This document shows positions 51,324 through 63,059 of a stretch of 64,000 bases of DNA, one piece after another. Made by a program: the position numbers and the translations under genes. The first letter of the stretch is position 1. Every line of letters starts with the position of its first letter. Source of the DNA: Ramazzottius varieornatus (taxonomy: Eukaryota; Tardigrada; Eutardigrada; Parachela; Ramazzottiidae); NCBI GenBank assembly GCA_001949185.1, contig BDGG01000014.1, forward strand, positions 1,157,666 through 1,221,665, read 5' to 3'. Under the pieces are notes generated by a model. The model searched no databases. It had not been told where the DNA came from and was given only the letters and a program-made list of their open reading frames with translations.

Positions 51324-53561
51324 GAAAAGGATCTTGATGACATGGTCTACCGACGTTTCAGTTTTTGGATGGGTAAGTTGTTCTTAATAGGTTGCCGCAG
51401 ATGGCGCATACTTTGAGCAGTGACTGTCAAGGTTCCTCCTGCACGAGGACGTAGCTTTCCTTCCGTCATTGCTGTCCTTGGTGTACCTTTGCTCTTTGTT
51501 TAAAGGACGCAGAACTACGTAGTGGCATCGCACCCGGGCAGAGGATGAGAAAGGGCCATTATGCACCCAGCGACAATCTGTCATGTTCGCGTCATTTAAC
51601 GCCCTGTTCAAAGTGCATCCAAGCCACTAAGCTAGGAACCAGCACTGGGTCCTGCAGTGGCTGCGGATGTAGACAAATCCGCTGAGGAGGGATTTTGGGA
51701 AAGTTTATACGTTTGACGCTCAGCCAAAGTATGTTTACAGTCGCCGACTTCTACGAAAATTGTTTATGCCAGACTTTCTGAAGATTCTATCGAGGCTTGG
51801 AAGAAAAGTCGATCATTCGCTCACTGTGACTTTGATTCAAGATTGAGGGACTGTAGTAGGGTCCGTCCCATAAGGTGAAGAGCGCAGGGGAATTTGATGC
51901 TGAAGCAGAGAAGCCGTTGTGAGGCATTTGCACACAAGGTTTCCGTTGTGTTTGGTGATCAGCGAAAGTCTGTCACAATCAGGTGAACGGCGCATCCATC
52001 ATGGCATCTTGGTCGCTGGTTGGTAACTGGCAAGTATGGCAATAAAGTAAAGCGAAGAGCAATTTAGTTGAAGACGGCAGTGGCCAAGTTGTACTTGAGG
52101 TTCGATTACCGCATGGATAATGCAGCATATATACTGTAGTTCCCCAGCCCTCCTTGTTCCTCTGACAGACGGCCATCGACGTACAGTTGGGGAATTCGTA
52201 CAGGAATAAGGAATTTTTGTGTTGGACAAATTGGCGGTCTCTTGCCCTCTTCTTCCAGCTGGGCTGCCTGCGCTTTTTGCCCGTGTGTCTATGTATACGC
52301 AGTCCAGTACTTGAACGAGGAAATCGAGCGCAGATGTCAAACGTAGACTGTATTGTATCTCCTACACTAAAGATCCTGTTCTCCCCGAAACGTGTCGATC
52401 CCATTCCGTCTAAAGTTTACTTTTACATGTTGTACTTTACTTGTAGAAGACCTGGCGCTCGCACAAGATCTGACTTTACTCTTACGGTATTCTCACTATA
52501 CGTTTCATTATTTTAAACTTGGCCTCAAAATTGAGTCGAATTTTACCGGGCCGTCTTTCATCTAATCATAATATTGACTTGTCAATTTAAGTCCTGGAAG
52601 TTCTTGTTTGATGTAGAACGTAGCTTTGTGAATCTGATGATAGAAGCGTCATCAGTAAACACGGCACGCCCTCTTTCCTGATGTCATTAGAGTACGCTAG
52701 CAAGACCCATGCAGCTTGTTGGCCGGAAACGACCATACGTGAGGAACACGCAATATCAGGAAGAACATCCTCCATTTGTGTCAATTAGGAAGGCAAATTC
52801 ATCGCTGGATTAACTTTGCACTGATGGCGCACTTGTCTACAAATTCCCGGCTGTGTTTCCCCACCAATTCCTTATGGCGGATGTGGATGTTATCGGTCCT
52901 TGTCTCCATCTTGTCATTCAGGTATGAGTATATACAGTAGATGCAGTCAGTGAGTGACATTGATTTTGACCTGGTAAATGACTATTCTCTGTTCTTGTGA
53001 TAAACGGATGAAGGTGAAAAGGTCGATTACTATTGTGCGATGCGTTCTGATAAATATTGTCCTCTTTCCCTGAGTGGGCACATTTACTAGGAGTACAGTA
53101 CATGTCTGGGGAAAACCGTCCCGTTGGGTCTTGGAAAATATGGTGGTTGGTGGTAATCAAGCATGACAGTATAGATGGCGGTGTAAATGGACAGGGAAGA
53201 ATGGCGGCCAAGCGGAAGCGTGACCGACTCACGGCACTTCTCCATCATCCGACCCTAAGATCAGAAAATAATGCAGGAACCACCACACAATTTGTGGCCA
53301 GGGTCTTCCCTGATGAAAGACGGACAGAAGCCGTGATTGCTACCACGGGGGTGAATCAACAGTGAACAGTGCCATATTGACTTTACACCTCACTTAGGTA
53401 CACTTTTCATGAACCAAAACGCCGGTAATTATCTAAACCAACATGCAAAGTTTCTCCAACATCGATAAAAGGCCTCTTTATGTAGGGATCTCCCCCATAA
53501 TCTTCTTCCTGTAGGCCAAATGCAGTCGCTATCTGCCGGACTATTCTGGCCATTGGCAAAT

Positions 53562-53645
53562 TCTGCCATTTTTCTACGACACTTTCTGTCAAGTTGGTGC
53601 CCAGCACGGCCTTGACCAGCCTATTTGGAAGAAAGAAAGGCAGCA
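53562..53645. repeat. Family A repeat, intergenic
   Basis: It begins CTGCCATTTTTCTACGAC and contains CTGTCAAGTTGGTGCCCAGC then ACGGCCTTGACCAG. It ends near GAAAGAAAGGCAG. Confidence 0.7.
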
Positions 53646-54191
53646 TTTTGGAAGACAGCATTTTCATATTTGAATCTTTACCTTCGAAGCACGTGATGCT
53701 TGATGGAGAGAGTTCAAGGAGTGTTACAGGGAAACGGACGTGAAAAGAGTGTCATGGTTTGGGGGCAATTGGAAAGAGTATTGATATATGGGACAATCTT
53801 GGAAATTTGATTATGCCGGGACTCGATATGTCACGAAGATCGAGCAATTACAAGTGGTCTTCCTGCCGATCGAATCCCGCTTTACACTGATCATTACATG
53901 GCTAGGCCGAGAAAGGCGTGCGCACATGTGGTCGCAGATGATCATAATGGAGACCCGGACAGCCTCCTTTTTGCCGCGACAGTGACAAACGACCAGGGCT
54001 CTTGGTCGTCATGAGAAACTGCCAGAATGTGTCGGCGCGTAATCCGCTTACAGTGCAACATAACAAAGTGACTGAGCACTGCTTGATGAGAAAAAAAAGT
54101 GCAAATCAAGACTGGGGTTTTTAATTCACTTCGGGAAACCACTTCAGCCCTGAAGAAGTCGTAAAGTGGTTACACAGTACTTGTATGGAAG

Positions 54192-57100
54192 ATGAAACTT
54201 TTGGTGCGAACTGCCCTTCTTTTTCTGTATTTCAGTAGCGCTGTCAAGGCTGAGGCCGAGGCGGCTGGAGTCGACTCATTAGGTCGATCCCTCAAAGAAC
54301 GCAACGCCGGTCATCCGCTGCAATCCAGTAAACGCCAGCTGCTGGACAAACTGCTGGATGGATATGATTTGGATAAGTGGCCGACCTTTCCGGATGAAAG
54401 CCTTGATAATGGTCAGTTGAACAGACGACCTTCACACCACAAACAGCCCATCAACTTTGATAGATTTGTCTTTCACAGTGACGGCGGAAGCCACCATTAG
54501 CTTCATTTCGGTCGACATTATGTTTATCAGTTCCATCAACGTGGAAGCGATGGTAAGGTTGAGTATAAGTTAGTAGAAAAGTGCAGCTGTGATTACGTTA
54601 GGCCTTCACCGACCCTTTGGAAACTTGGCCGCTCTTGAAGTGTGATGAAGAGCGGCGAAAGGTCAGCTTGGATGATGTATGGAGGACCCGAGGGTCCCGA
54701 GGGGCGCTAATCACATTGGCCTGTGTCAAGTTTCAAGTGGGCTCACCGGCTTGTCCTTCCTCCACTTGACTGCAGGAATAATGTCCACCAATCAATTTAG
54801 TGCCTCCTTTCGGCGGTGTCGCTCCCGCACTCCAGCCGTTACGCCATCCCCGAATTAGGAGTAACAGCAAGCACTTGCTCCTTTTTGGCAGGACTTGACC
54901 ATCGACATGTATCTCAACCAGAAATGGAACGACAAACGTCTTCAGTTTCCAGAAACCTTCTCCAAGCGCCGTCTTCATCTCAAGACCGTCGAGCAGATGA
55001 GACGGATATGGTCACCGGACACATACATCGTTAACGCAAAACAAGGTGACAACAAGAAATGACAAAAGCAAACAAATTAAACAGATATTATCTAGTAAAA
55101 TGAAAAATGAAAATAAGTAAATAAATAAACAATCAATACTATTGTGAAATATATTTAGGAAAATTTCACTTTTTTAACTTCCAGTGGGAAAAGCAATTTG
55201 TTAAAAAGGATTTCCGAGTGCCATCATTAAAACTTGACATTATTCTGATGACCGATCTGCAACTTATCGATATAACAGTGAAGTTACCTGCTGGGTTGAT
55301 ATATAAAAGTGCCTTACTTTTTCCGCTAGCCGTTCACGGTTGAAAGTGTCGATGGGCTGAACTATTTTGCATGTTTGTTCATGTACTAACGTTGAGTGTT
55401 ATTCTATCTGTAGCCAATTTCCATCACATCACAACGGAGAACCGGGTTGTGTACATCTCGGGTAATGGAGACGTCTTTTACAGCGCTAGGTACTCCTCCA
55501 GCAATTAAAATATACACTGCGGGGATCAATACAGCTGGGCCATTTGCCTACAGCCATCATTGACGGCTGGTTAATGTTAACAGGATCACCGCCAAAGTGG
55601 CTTGCGAAATGAAGTTCCACAGCTTCCCTATGGACAATCAGGAATGCGTCCTACATCTGGCTTCCTGTAAGAAGACACCATTATACTTCGACCCAGACAT
55701 GATGAACAGCAAAGGAAGAGATGTGTGACACTGGTAGAAACCTTCGTCCCTGACTTTTTGACCTTGCAGATGCCTACACCATCGATATCTTGCAAATGCA
55801 CTGGCTGAAAGAAGGACCAGTGTCATATAAGAAGGACATGGACCTCAATCAGTTTCACCTGACCAATGTGACAACCATCGAATGTATCGACATGTATCCT
55901 GATGGTACGTGGAAATAACGTAGCAAAGAGCTAGCCCTGAAGCTACCGCTTCTCAGTCAGTCTGGGCCTCGACGTTGATGTATGTAATTACCGTATGTGG
56001 GTGACTCAAGAGCGATATATGGGAGAGAATCGCCTAAACTTTTACGCGCTTTTGCGACGTGACCAACAACGACAAAGATATGATATGTGAGATGGTAAAC
56101 AGTTGTAATGATTTGCAGGTGGGTTCCCCTGTCTGAAGATTTACTTTAAATTTGAGCGTCGGGTTGCGCATCATTTGATCCAGACCTTCCTTCCCACCGT
56201 CCTAATTGTAACTATTTCCTGGGTCAGCTTCTACATTCAAGTAAGTTGCACGCTTCCCCTCCTGGCCTCCCACTTGCTGTGCTGGCTGAATGACACTGGC
56301 GGAAACACTAGTTGAGTAGTGGGCAAAGTAACTCAGGTGTCACGTGGTAAAGAAGCGACTTGTTGAGCGATTGCGGACGAACTCTCGCGTGGATATTTTG
56401 ACGTCATCGTGTCGTCAATCGGCGCTTCTGCCCGCAGATGTGACGAACTACTAACGAGCATAATGACGTCTTCAAAGACGAACCTGAGCTGGCTGGCGAT
56501 CTCTCAACAGACCAGATTTCGTGACGTCATTCCTGAGTTACTCTGCCCACAGCTCAGTTGTGTTGTCCTGTACGCAGGCCGACGCTGTTCCCGCACGGAT
56601 CGCCCTGGGAATCACCACGCTGCTGACAATGATTACGCTCAACAGCGGCACCAAACAAGGTTCGTTCCTCCTATCTCTCCTTCCCAGAATGCCAACCTTT
56701 TTCATCTGCTGATCAAGGAGACGGTTTACTCCAGAGAATATCAGGCTAATAACGTAACACTTCATTAGCGTGTGTACGCTATACAACCTTATCACCTTTA
56801 CCCTTTACTTGCGCCACTCTAGATCTGTGCTTGCGGCAACATAACAATCATAGGATCAAAGCTTAATTTGTTGTTTCTTTGCAGGTCTCCCACCAGTCTC
56901 TTACGTAAGTTCTTTCTATACAGATCTATCTGGCAATATTTAAATACTAACAAATACGTCTTGTCCTTGTAGGTCAAGGTACGTGCACAAAGATTGGGAC
57001 TGTGAAAGTTACTGGCAACTTCTGGCAGGACATTTGGAGGATGTTCTTAAAGACAGGCTTAGGCTTGCTTTGCAGGCAATCGACGTATGGATGGGCGTGT

Positions 57101-58880
57101 GTACCTTCTTCGTCTTCTCGGCCATCTGGGAGTACGTTATCGTCTGTATACTGGAACGAAGACCGCTGGGCGGTTGTCGACACAAGAGCGGCAGTCGGGG
57201 TTCGCGCGGCTCGTTGGGCGCCGGCTTGATCATCCCCAACCTTCACGCCACATCGGCCTCCACCCACGACCTTCCACACTTCGACTTAGCGGGGCGTAGC
57301 CTCAGTCTTCGCAGTAGTCGTTCAATCGCCCGCCTGGCTGCCTTCCACCATGTGGACCTTACCCACGCCGATCGACAGCCGAACAACCACAGTACATCGT
57401 CCTGGCATCGCCAGTCCACCAGCTTCCCACATCCCGCTGTCTCCCCCCAAGGCTCACTGGGAGAACGCCAAGACCAACAACAGCTTAGCAAAACTTCCTG
57501 GGAACCTGTAAGCTAACTCCAAATTTTTCCACGCCTTGATTATCAAAGGAAACCGACAGGATAATGCGACCGCGACAGAAAAGTAAAAACGGAAAAGAAG
57601 AAAAAATGTACACATAAGAAGGATCAAAATTAGCAGGTTGAAGAACAGAATAATTAATATTTTCCAGAAGGCAGATAAGAAAGTATAATTATTGAGTTGT
57701 AAGAGAACTTGTCCTTGATTTGGGTTATGGCTTCTACGACAACCTACATTTTAGCAATAAATTTTGAATATGGCACTGGCCTTGAGCTGTAAAGCACAAG
57801 TGTATGCAAGGAGGAAACAGGAAGGAAGTTGAGAAGCGTGGAGGGAAGAAAGGGGCGTGCACAAGGGGCTAGCTTGTGCTGCTCAATAGGGAAATTAAGC
57901 CCTGGAGAACGTTCGTTTAACACTGAATATCTGCTCTGGGTCCTCGGATGGCCCACATCTTCAGCCTGGAAGACGTCTTTTCCCGATCCAAGCTCTTTTT
58001 TATGCACTTGTCATGATGTCAGTGGACAAATTGCTTGCAATTGCAAATTTACGATGGGCTTTCGCTGCTTTTTTCCTCTTTCCATCCTCATCGCAGCTTT
58101 TTTCTTTATGGCCAACAACAATGTCAGACGGCACTTGCAAGCTGCTTTATTACGGTCATTAAAGCATCTCCAGAACAAACTGCCTTCCTAGTGCAATATC
58201 CCTAATGATACTGCATTTTCTGCATAAAAAAAACTTGGCTAGTTCATGGACACTAACAAAACCAAAACCAAGACCAGTGCAGCAATCAAAATAATAAACT
58301 GCCACGCCCAAATTTCGGTAGGTGGCACCACGCGTACCTTTACATTCCCAAAAACGCCCTTTTTCTACAACATTTCGAGTCCGTGGTGCACCACGTCAAC
58401 AGGAAATCTCATAGCAAAACACCATCAGGATTCCTACCCAACAGCTAAGTGGCGCACAATTCTAGCCAATAATACTGAAAACGTGCGCCAGTTGAGACAA
58501 GGATCGTTCGAGCCTGAATTTGCTTGTGTACCGGGCCCACAAACTGAAATCCTGAAGATCCTTTATTGTTGCAGAAACCAGAGACAGTATACGGAGCAAT
58601 CCAGACCAACAACCACCGCGCTGCGGAGCTGCAGGACCTTACCCGTATTCAGTCCACCACCTTGATGGACGATGAGCTGGCTGTGGTGGAAAACAAGAGG
58701 AAGAAGCGGATAAAGATTAACTGTTCCTGTAGGAGCAGCCAGCCAGCCACTTCTGCAGCTGAGCGCTCTAAAAGAGTGGACATTATTGCCAGGTTTGCCT
58801 ACCCAGCCTTGTTTTTGCTCTTTAACCTTTTCTACTGGCCGTATTACCTGACGATGACTCCGCACAGTTCTATACCATGA
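54192..58880 (+). CDS. Cys-loop ligand-gated anion channel subunit (GlyR/GluCl-like)
   Basis: Twelve exons: 54192-54411, 54479-54552, 54892-55045, 55414-55489, 55584-55666, 55770-55904, 56119-56240, 56578-56659, 56885-56904, 56973-56978, 57076-57507, 58575-58880. They give 570 codons (569 aa). A signal peptide (about residues 1-22) precedes the ligand-binding domain, with RIWSPDTYIVNAK and the 13-residue Cys loop (C182-C196). A second Cys pair (IECIDMYPDGGFPC) is spaced as in GlyR and GluCl. M1 is at about 268-288. M2 carries the anion-selectivity PAR (VPARIALGITTLLTM, 292-306). The M2-M3 loop SYVK, M3 (AIDVWMGVCTFFVFSAIWEY), a long Ser/His-rich cytoplasmic loop and M4 (RFAYPALFLLFNLFYWPYYL) follow. 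By family it is a pentameric plasma-membrane chloride channel at inhibitory synapses. The ligand is not determinable. The Val-Lys of the M2-M3 loop is encoded by a 6-nt microexon. Confidence 0.9.
56973..56978 (+). other. 6-nt microexon (Val-Lys) of the channel gene
   Basis: GTCAAG lies between a strong acceptor (TACTAAC branch-point-like motif, then TTGTCCTTGTAG) and a consensus donor GTACGT. It is in phase 0 on both sides. It supplies the VK of the family's SYVKAIDxW loop, which is otherwise missing between the exons ending SY (56904) and starting AIDVW (57076). Confidence 0.85.
58355..58425. repeat. Family A repeat in the last channel intron
   Basis: CCTTTTTCTACAACATTTCG is followed by a GTGGTGCACCACGTCAACAG core and a degenerate right end. 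It is a diverged copy. Confidence 0.45.
58446..58510. repeat. Family B hairpin in the last channel intron
   Basis: TAAGTGGCGCAC pairs with GTGCGCCAGTTG, and the tail GAGACAAGGATCGTTCGAG matches the family. It lies 65 nt from the last exon's acceptor. Confidence 0.65.
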
Positions 58881-60022
58881 GAAATATCACACTTCATAAA
58901 TTTTTATTTAGGTCTTGTCTTAAAACTTAAAACGTCTTAACCACGTCGATATGTACAGACCCTGATTTCTCCTCAAAAGGCATTACAACAAAATAATTAT
59001 CGATAATAAAATAACACGGCGCATGAAACATCAAAAGGGACGCTGTCAAACTAGCAAGACGTCCTGCTTGTGTAAGAAGGTACGTGATGGGCTGAAAGAC
59101 TTTTAGCTGTTCATGTTCCCATCCGCTGCATTCATTCAATATTTAAACTTATTTGGATCCGTCTTAGATCTCTGCTGGAAGTGTAAACCGAAGGCGCTGA
59201 ATGCTAAAAACATTAAAATCCCAAGACAGAAGTATTCACAGCACAACTGGGAGTCTCCCCATAAACATCCATCCTGGCCATAGGACTGAAATGGGTGACT
59301 TTATCTTACTTGGTTTCAGCGTTGGCTTCGATCATGTTTAGACATTCATATTTTCTACTTAACACTTGACCAGCTCACATTTCCTTCCTTGTACCATTAA
59401 GGTTCCCTCATCGCGGCTGTTATCCAATGACCACTAATTGCTCTCCTCCACCACACTTTTCTTCGTCTATCTTCGCTTCAAACCCAACATATCGCTTCCA
59501 GATCCTGTTGCAACGCCTTGCTTGGCCACACTCTACAGGCTAGGCAAAGGCGCGACAGTTGCGCGCTTCTCTAATAATTCATTCTTTCTCGTCCGGAGCG
59601 CGGCCATGCTGTAGTGGGTAAAAATATCCCCATTAGAAATATGAATAAGCCGGCTTCCTCGGCTCCGGCTGCATGACGCTCGCAAACTGCTACCACATGT
59701 CCGCTTCCTTCCTCTAAACTTCAATGACTTCTCCACCAAAGTCAGTATTGCATCAATTCACTTTGTCAAGTAAGATCTGTAGATGTGAATCAATGTTGAA
59801 GAATATCTTCTCCCGCAACGACGACTATCATCCGTCAATATTATTTCTTCTTTCGCAATCAGATTTTTTCATGTTCGTCTGAAATGATACTAAAGAAGCG
59901 GCAAGCCTTTTCTTCCTTATCTTACGGCTAATTTGAACGGGCCATTTGTCCTTAGCTATAGATTGTCCCTCAGTTGTTCACATCTTGTTTCAATTTTTTT
60001 ACTTTGTAGCGTTTTATTCAGG
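58881..60022. other. Intergenic region between the channel and cyclase genes
   Basis: No gene or repeat that I can support. It must contain the channel 3' UTR and the cyclase promoter. Confidence 0.45.
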
Positions 60023-62489
60023 ATGGATGTGACCTCAATTAATTATTCTTTTTCCTTAATTTGGCTTCTTGTGCTGTTCCTGTTTGTGAGGGAGGAGGAA
60101 GCGGTGCCGTTACGTGTTGACTTTGATGCCGACGAAGCGGACATCCTGGACTTGAGCCATCCCTTCAACAATCAGACCGTCTATTATCCAACAATGGAAC
60201 AGCTGGGCTTCACCTTCCAGCTGGGAACCGTCTTCCGCGGCATGAATAAACAAGGACAGTATTACTCGGCCTTTTATTTTCAGGCTGGCGAACATGGTGG
60301 AACTCACGTCGATGCCCCTTCCCACAACCAAATTAACGGGTAAAGTCACTTCTCCAAGTAACCGACAGTACCCAGCATGCAGCTTGAATACAAGCATATA
60401 ATCGTAGAGGTTACAGTAATTGGATCAAAGTACTTTGGGTGGCCAGACGACATAGATTGACCAAGCTTAGTTACCCTTGAGCAGACGTGTAAATAGCCGA
60501 AAAATTTTTGTGAGAGAAGATAGACCGAATAAAGGGAGTAGAGGTGATATGATAATGTTGGGAAAGATGACCCAGATTCCTTGGAACGATGGTCGGGAGT
60601 GTCAAAACACGAGCCGTGACATTTTCATATGCCTGTTGGACGATGGCATATAGCCTTTAACATTGTCGGTCATCTTGGCCTTCGAAGGCACGTCAAGTCC
60701 AGCTAGTGATCTAGTCAGCCTTGAGCATATCCTTCACGAGCTCCTCTCTGTCCGTTCGAAAACGATTGATCAGATTTGATGCCATCTCAAGTCTCCTCAT
60801 TCAACGATGAAATGTTCCGAACAATCTTGACACTGACCATCTGCATGAAGATGTCACTCTGAATGTTACATCATCCTCCTACCGACATCTTGTCCATCAA
60901 ACCCTTAAGAGAGTCCCAGTGTCGACCGACCAAAAATTTAGCAAGCCAACATTCCTGTTAATATCGCTACTAATAAGGGAATTGGTGAAAATTTCAAGTT
61001 TATGGTCGGTCGAATGCCAAGATCTTCGTAATTGGACCGGTTTCGCAAGTCATGCTTTCGACCGAAACTGTATAATATATTGTAATTTTATATAATTGAA
61101 ATTCTTTCAAACGTTTCGTAGTCGGCGGCGTGAGGTCACAGCATAAAGAACCGGAAGTGCGCCACCTTCGCGGGGAACCAGAAGTACGTTCCTTTCGCGG
61201 GGTCAATTTCTCGTTCGGGGACACTGGTTCGGTCTCACTCCCCGAACGGGAAATTGACCCCGCGAAAGGAACGTACTTCTGGTTCCCCGCGAAGGTGGCG
61301 CACTTCCGGTTCTTTATGCTGCAATCTTTTGCCACCGACGCGAAACCTTTTTTGCAGAGAATTTGATTTGCTTAAAATTACAGGACCTTATACAGTCTTG
61401 TTCGAAAAGATGACTTGCGAAACAGGTCCATCATGGGCCAGGCAGAAAAGACGGCAATTAAATACTCAACCGCTGAAAATATCGAAAAGTGCTTTAGTGT
61501 GAACCAGTCGCGTACGTATGTCCTTACGGAGCGCCATAGCGAAAAGGCCTGGTCCATGATTTTTACTGGCTCTTGATTTGTCTTCGTGGGTGTACGTATC
61601 TGAGAATTGACGGTATGTTTTTGTTCTGGGTTGCAGATCCTCAGTAGATCAACTGCCACTATCGCAGTTAATGGGTCCAGCCGTCGTCCTTGACCTGTCT
61701 TCGCGCATTCGTCGGAACATGGACTATGAAGTGTCCGTCTCCGACCTACAGCAATGGGAAGAACTGTACGGTCCCATGCCCAAAAACGCCCTGGTCTTTT
61801 TCTACTTTGGCTGGTCGCTGAAATGGCCCCACCGCAACGCTCTCTTTGGGACCAAGTCTTTCCCCGACGACATGGACTTTCACTTTCCCGGTTTGTCCCT
61901 GCCGGCGGCCAAGTGGTTGATCAAACACCGGCTGATCAAAGCCATCGCTACCGACACACCCTCCCTGGACTCGGGCCCCAACCAACGAGCCTTACCTGTC
62001 CACCACTTCCTCTCACAGTCCTCCATCCCCATCATCGAGTTTGTCAACAACCTGGACAGGATGGCGCCCAGCGGCGCCATGGTCCTGGGCTTGCCCATGA
62101 AGATCCAAGGAGCTAGTGGTGCGCCACTGAGGCTGATTGCCTTCAACTGGGATAAGGACAGACAGTATGCCGCACACCGACAGCTTAATGGACCTTCGGA
62201 ACGCGAGCGAGAACGTGAGAGAGGCTCGAGGAGAAAGTCCACGACGGCCACGCTCAATAGTATTTTCCTCAGTGAAATGTCGACCCGTCCAACGAGGCCA
62301 AGAATTACAAGTGCAACTTCAGAAGGTCCAGCAAATGGCGAAACCACCACTGTATCCATAGCGGGGCTGCGTGCGCAGGTTAAAGCTTCCAAGAAGCCCA
62401 AAACAAATACAGCTTTCTTAGCCAGCTCCAACCTTTTCATGACGCTTATTTTGAATTTCGCTGTATGTTTCTTTCTAGCGATAACGTAA
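60023..62489 (+). CDS. Secreted/anchored cyclase-family metal hydrolase (kynurenine formamidase-like fold)
   Basis: Two exons (60023-60339, 61637-62489) give 390 codons (389 aa). A signal peptide (about residues 1-30, WLLVLFLFVREEEA) precedes a cyclase/KynB-type domain. DLSHPFNNQTVYYPT opens the fold, and the metal-binding HGGTHVDAPSH is the family signature (HxGTHxDxPxH). Later elements are DFHFPGLSLPAAKWL, TDTPSLDSG and the HH plus E positions in LPVHHFL and IPIIEFV. Bacterial relatives hydrolyse N-formylkynurenine; the substrate of animal secreted members is not settled. The C-terminus is a linker rich in Arg, Ser and Thr and ends in a hydrophobic stretch (LFMTLILNFAVCFFLAIT). This suggests a GPI-anchor signal or tail anchor, so the enzyme would act at the cell surface. 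The intron contains a 396-bp palindrome. Confidence 0.85.
61034..61429. repeat. 396-bp near-perfect palindrome in the cyclase intron
   Basis: Inner arms at 61139-61221 and 61239-61321 (83 nt each) differ at a single position around a 17-nt loop. Outer arms (61034-61138 and 61322-61429) remain alignable with mismatches. They share GTTTCGCAAGTCAT and ACTGTATAA blocks. No coding potential is seen. Confidence 0.9.
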
Positions 62490-63059
62490 AATCACTGCAC
62501 CAATTCTTCGGTTTGTGACTTCTGGCGACGTGATTTATCTCAATACGTGGGATAAGTCTTCTTTCATCTCCGTGTTTACAGGATGACGCCAATGTCATTC
62601 ACACTTTCACAAGTAGCTAAATTTATTCCCGGTGAGCGTTTAATCAGCGTCCGCTGGACTATTATTTCAATATAAATACTACATGATTGATATTTCTGCA
62701 TATGTCTGTTTCGTAGCAATACTATCACACCGGTCAGCCATTGGTAAATATCTACCGATCATTCACACCAAATTTTGATACGACTAGTTACGTCGAAGGT
62801 GACACAAGCCTCTGTCATTTCGAACTTGCCCTGAACTCGTAGAGTACATTTTACTGCTCGTCCACTCTTTTCGTAGTAACTCTCGCCTTCTGGTGGTACT
62901 CCATACTTGTTAAATCCGGGATACTCACTTGGTGTTGAAACGACATTGTAGCGACCAGCGTCATTGGAGGCTGACCTTTGAGTCTTCTGCTGCAGCAAAG
63001 CCCGGACTGCCATATTCCTTGTGTCATCGTTACCTTTTATCACAGTTTGAAAAGCCAGA
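62490..63059. other. Intergenic region between the cyclase and Ly6-like genes
   Basis: It holds the cyclase 3' UTR and the Ly6-like promoter. A minus-strand frame (62759-63013) is listed separately. No repeat is recognised. Confidence 0.45.
62759..63013 (-). CDS. Uncertain small ORF or terminal exon, 84 aa, antisense to the Ly6-like promoter
   Basis: From the ATG at 63013 the frame reads MAVRALLQQKTQRSASNDAG and ends IKIWCE. Its composition is balanced, with three Cys and a GFNKYGVPPEGESYYEKSG stretch, so it looks more protein-like than the random frames around it. The frame is open further upstream into the Ly6-like gene on the other strand. I recognise no family. It may be chance. Confidence 0.2.
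   Translation of the reverse strand: MAVRALLQQKTQRSASNDAGRYNVVSTPSEYPGFNKYGVPPEGESYYEKSGRAVKCTLRVQGKFEMTEACVTFDVTSRIKIWCE

Larger units (their letters stand above)
50820..54191. other. Intergenic region between TLK and the Cys-loop receptor
   Basis: No coding exon is recognisable. It contains a family B hairpin at 51275-51323 and a family A repeat at 53562-53645. Nothing else is supported. Confidence 0.5.
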
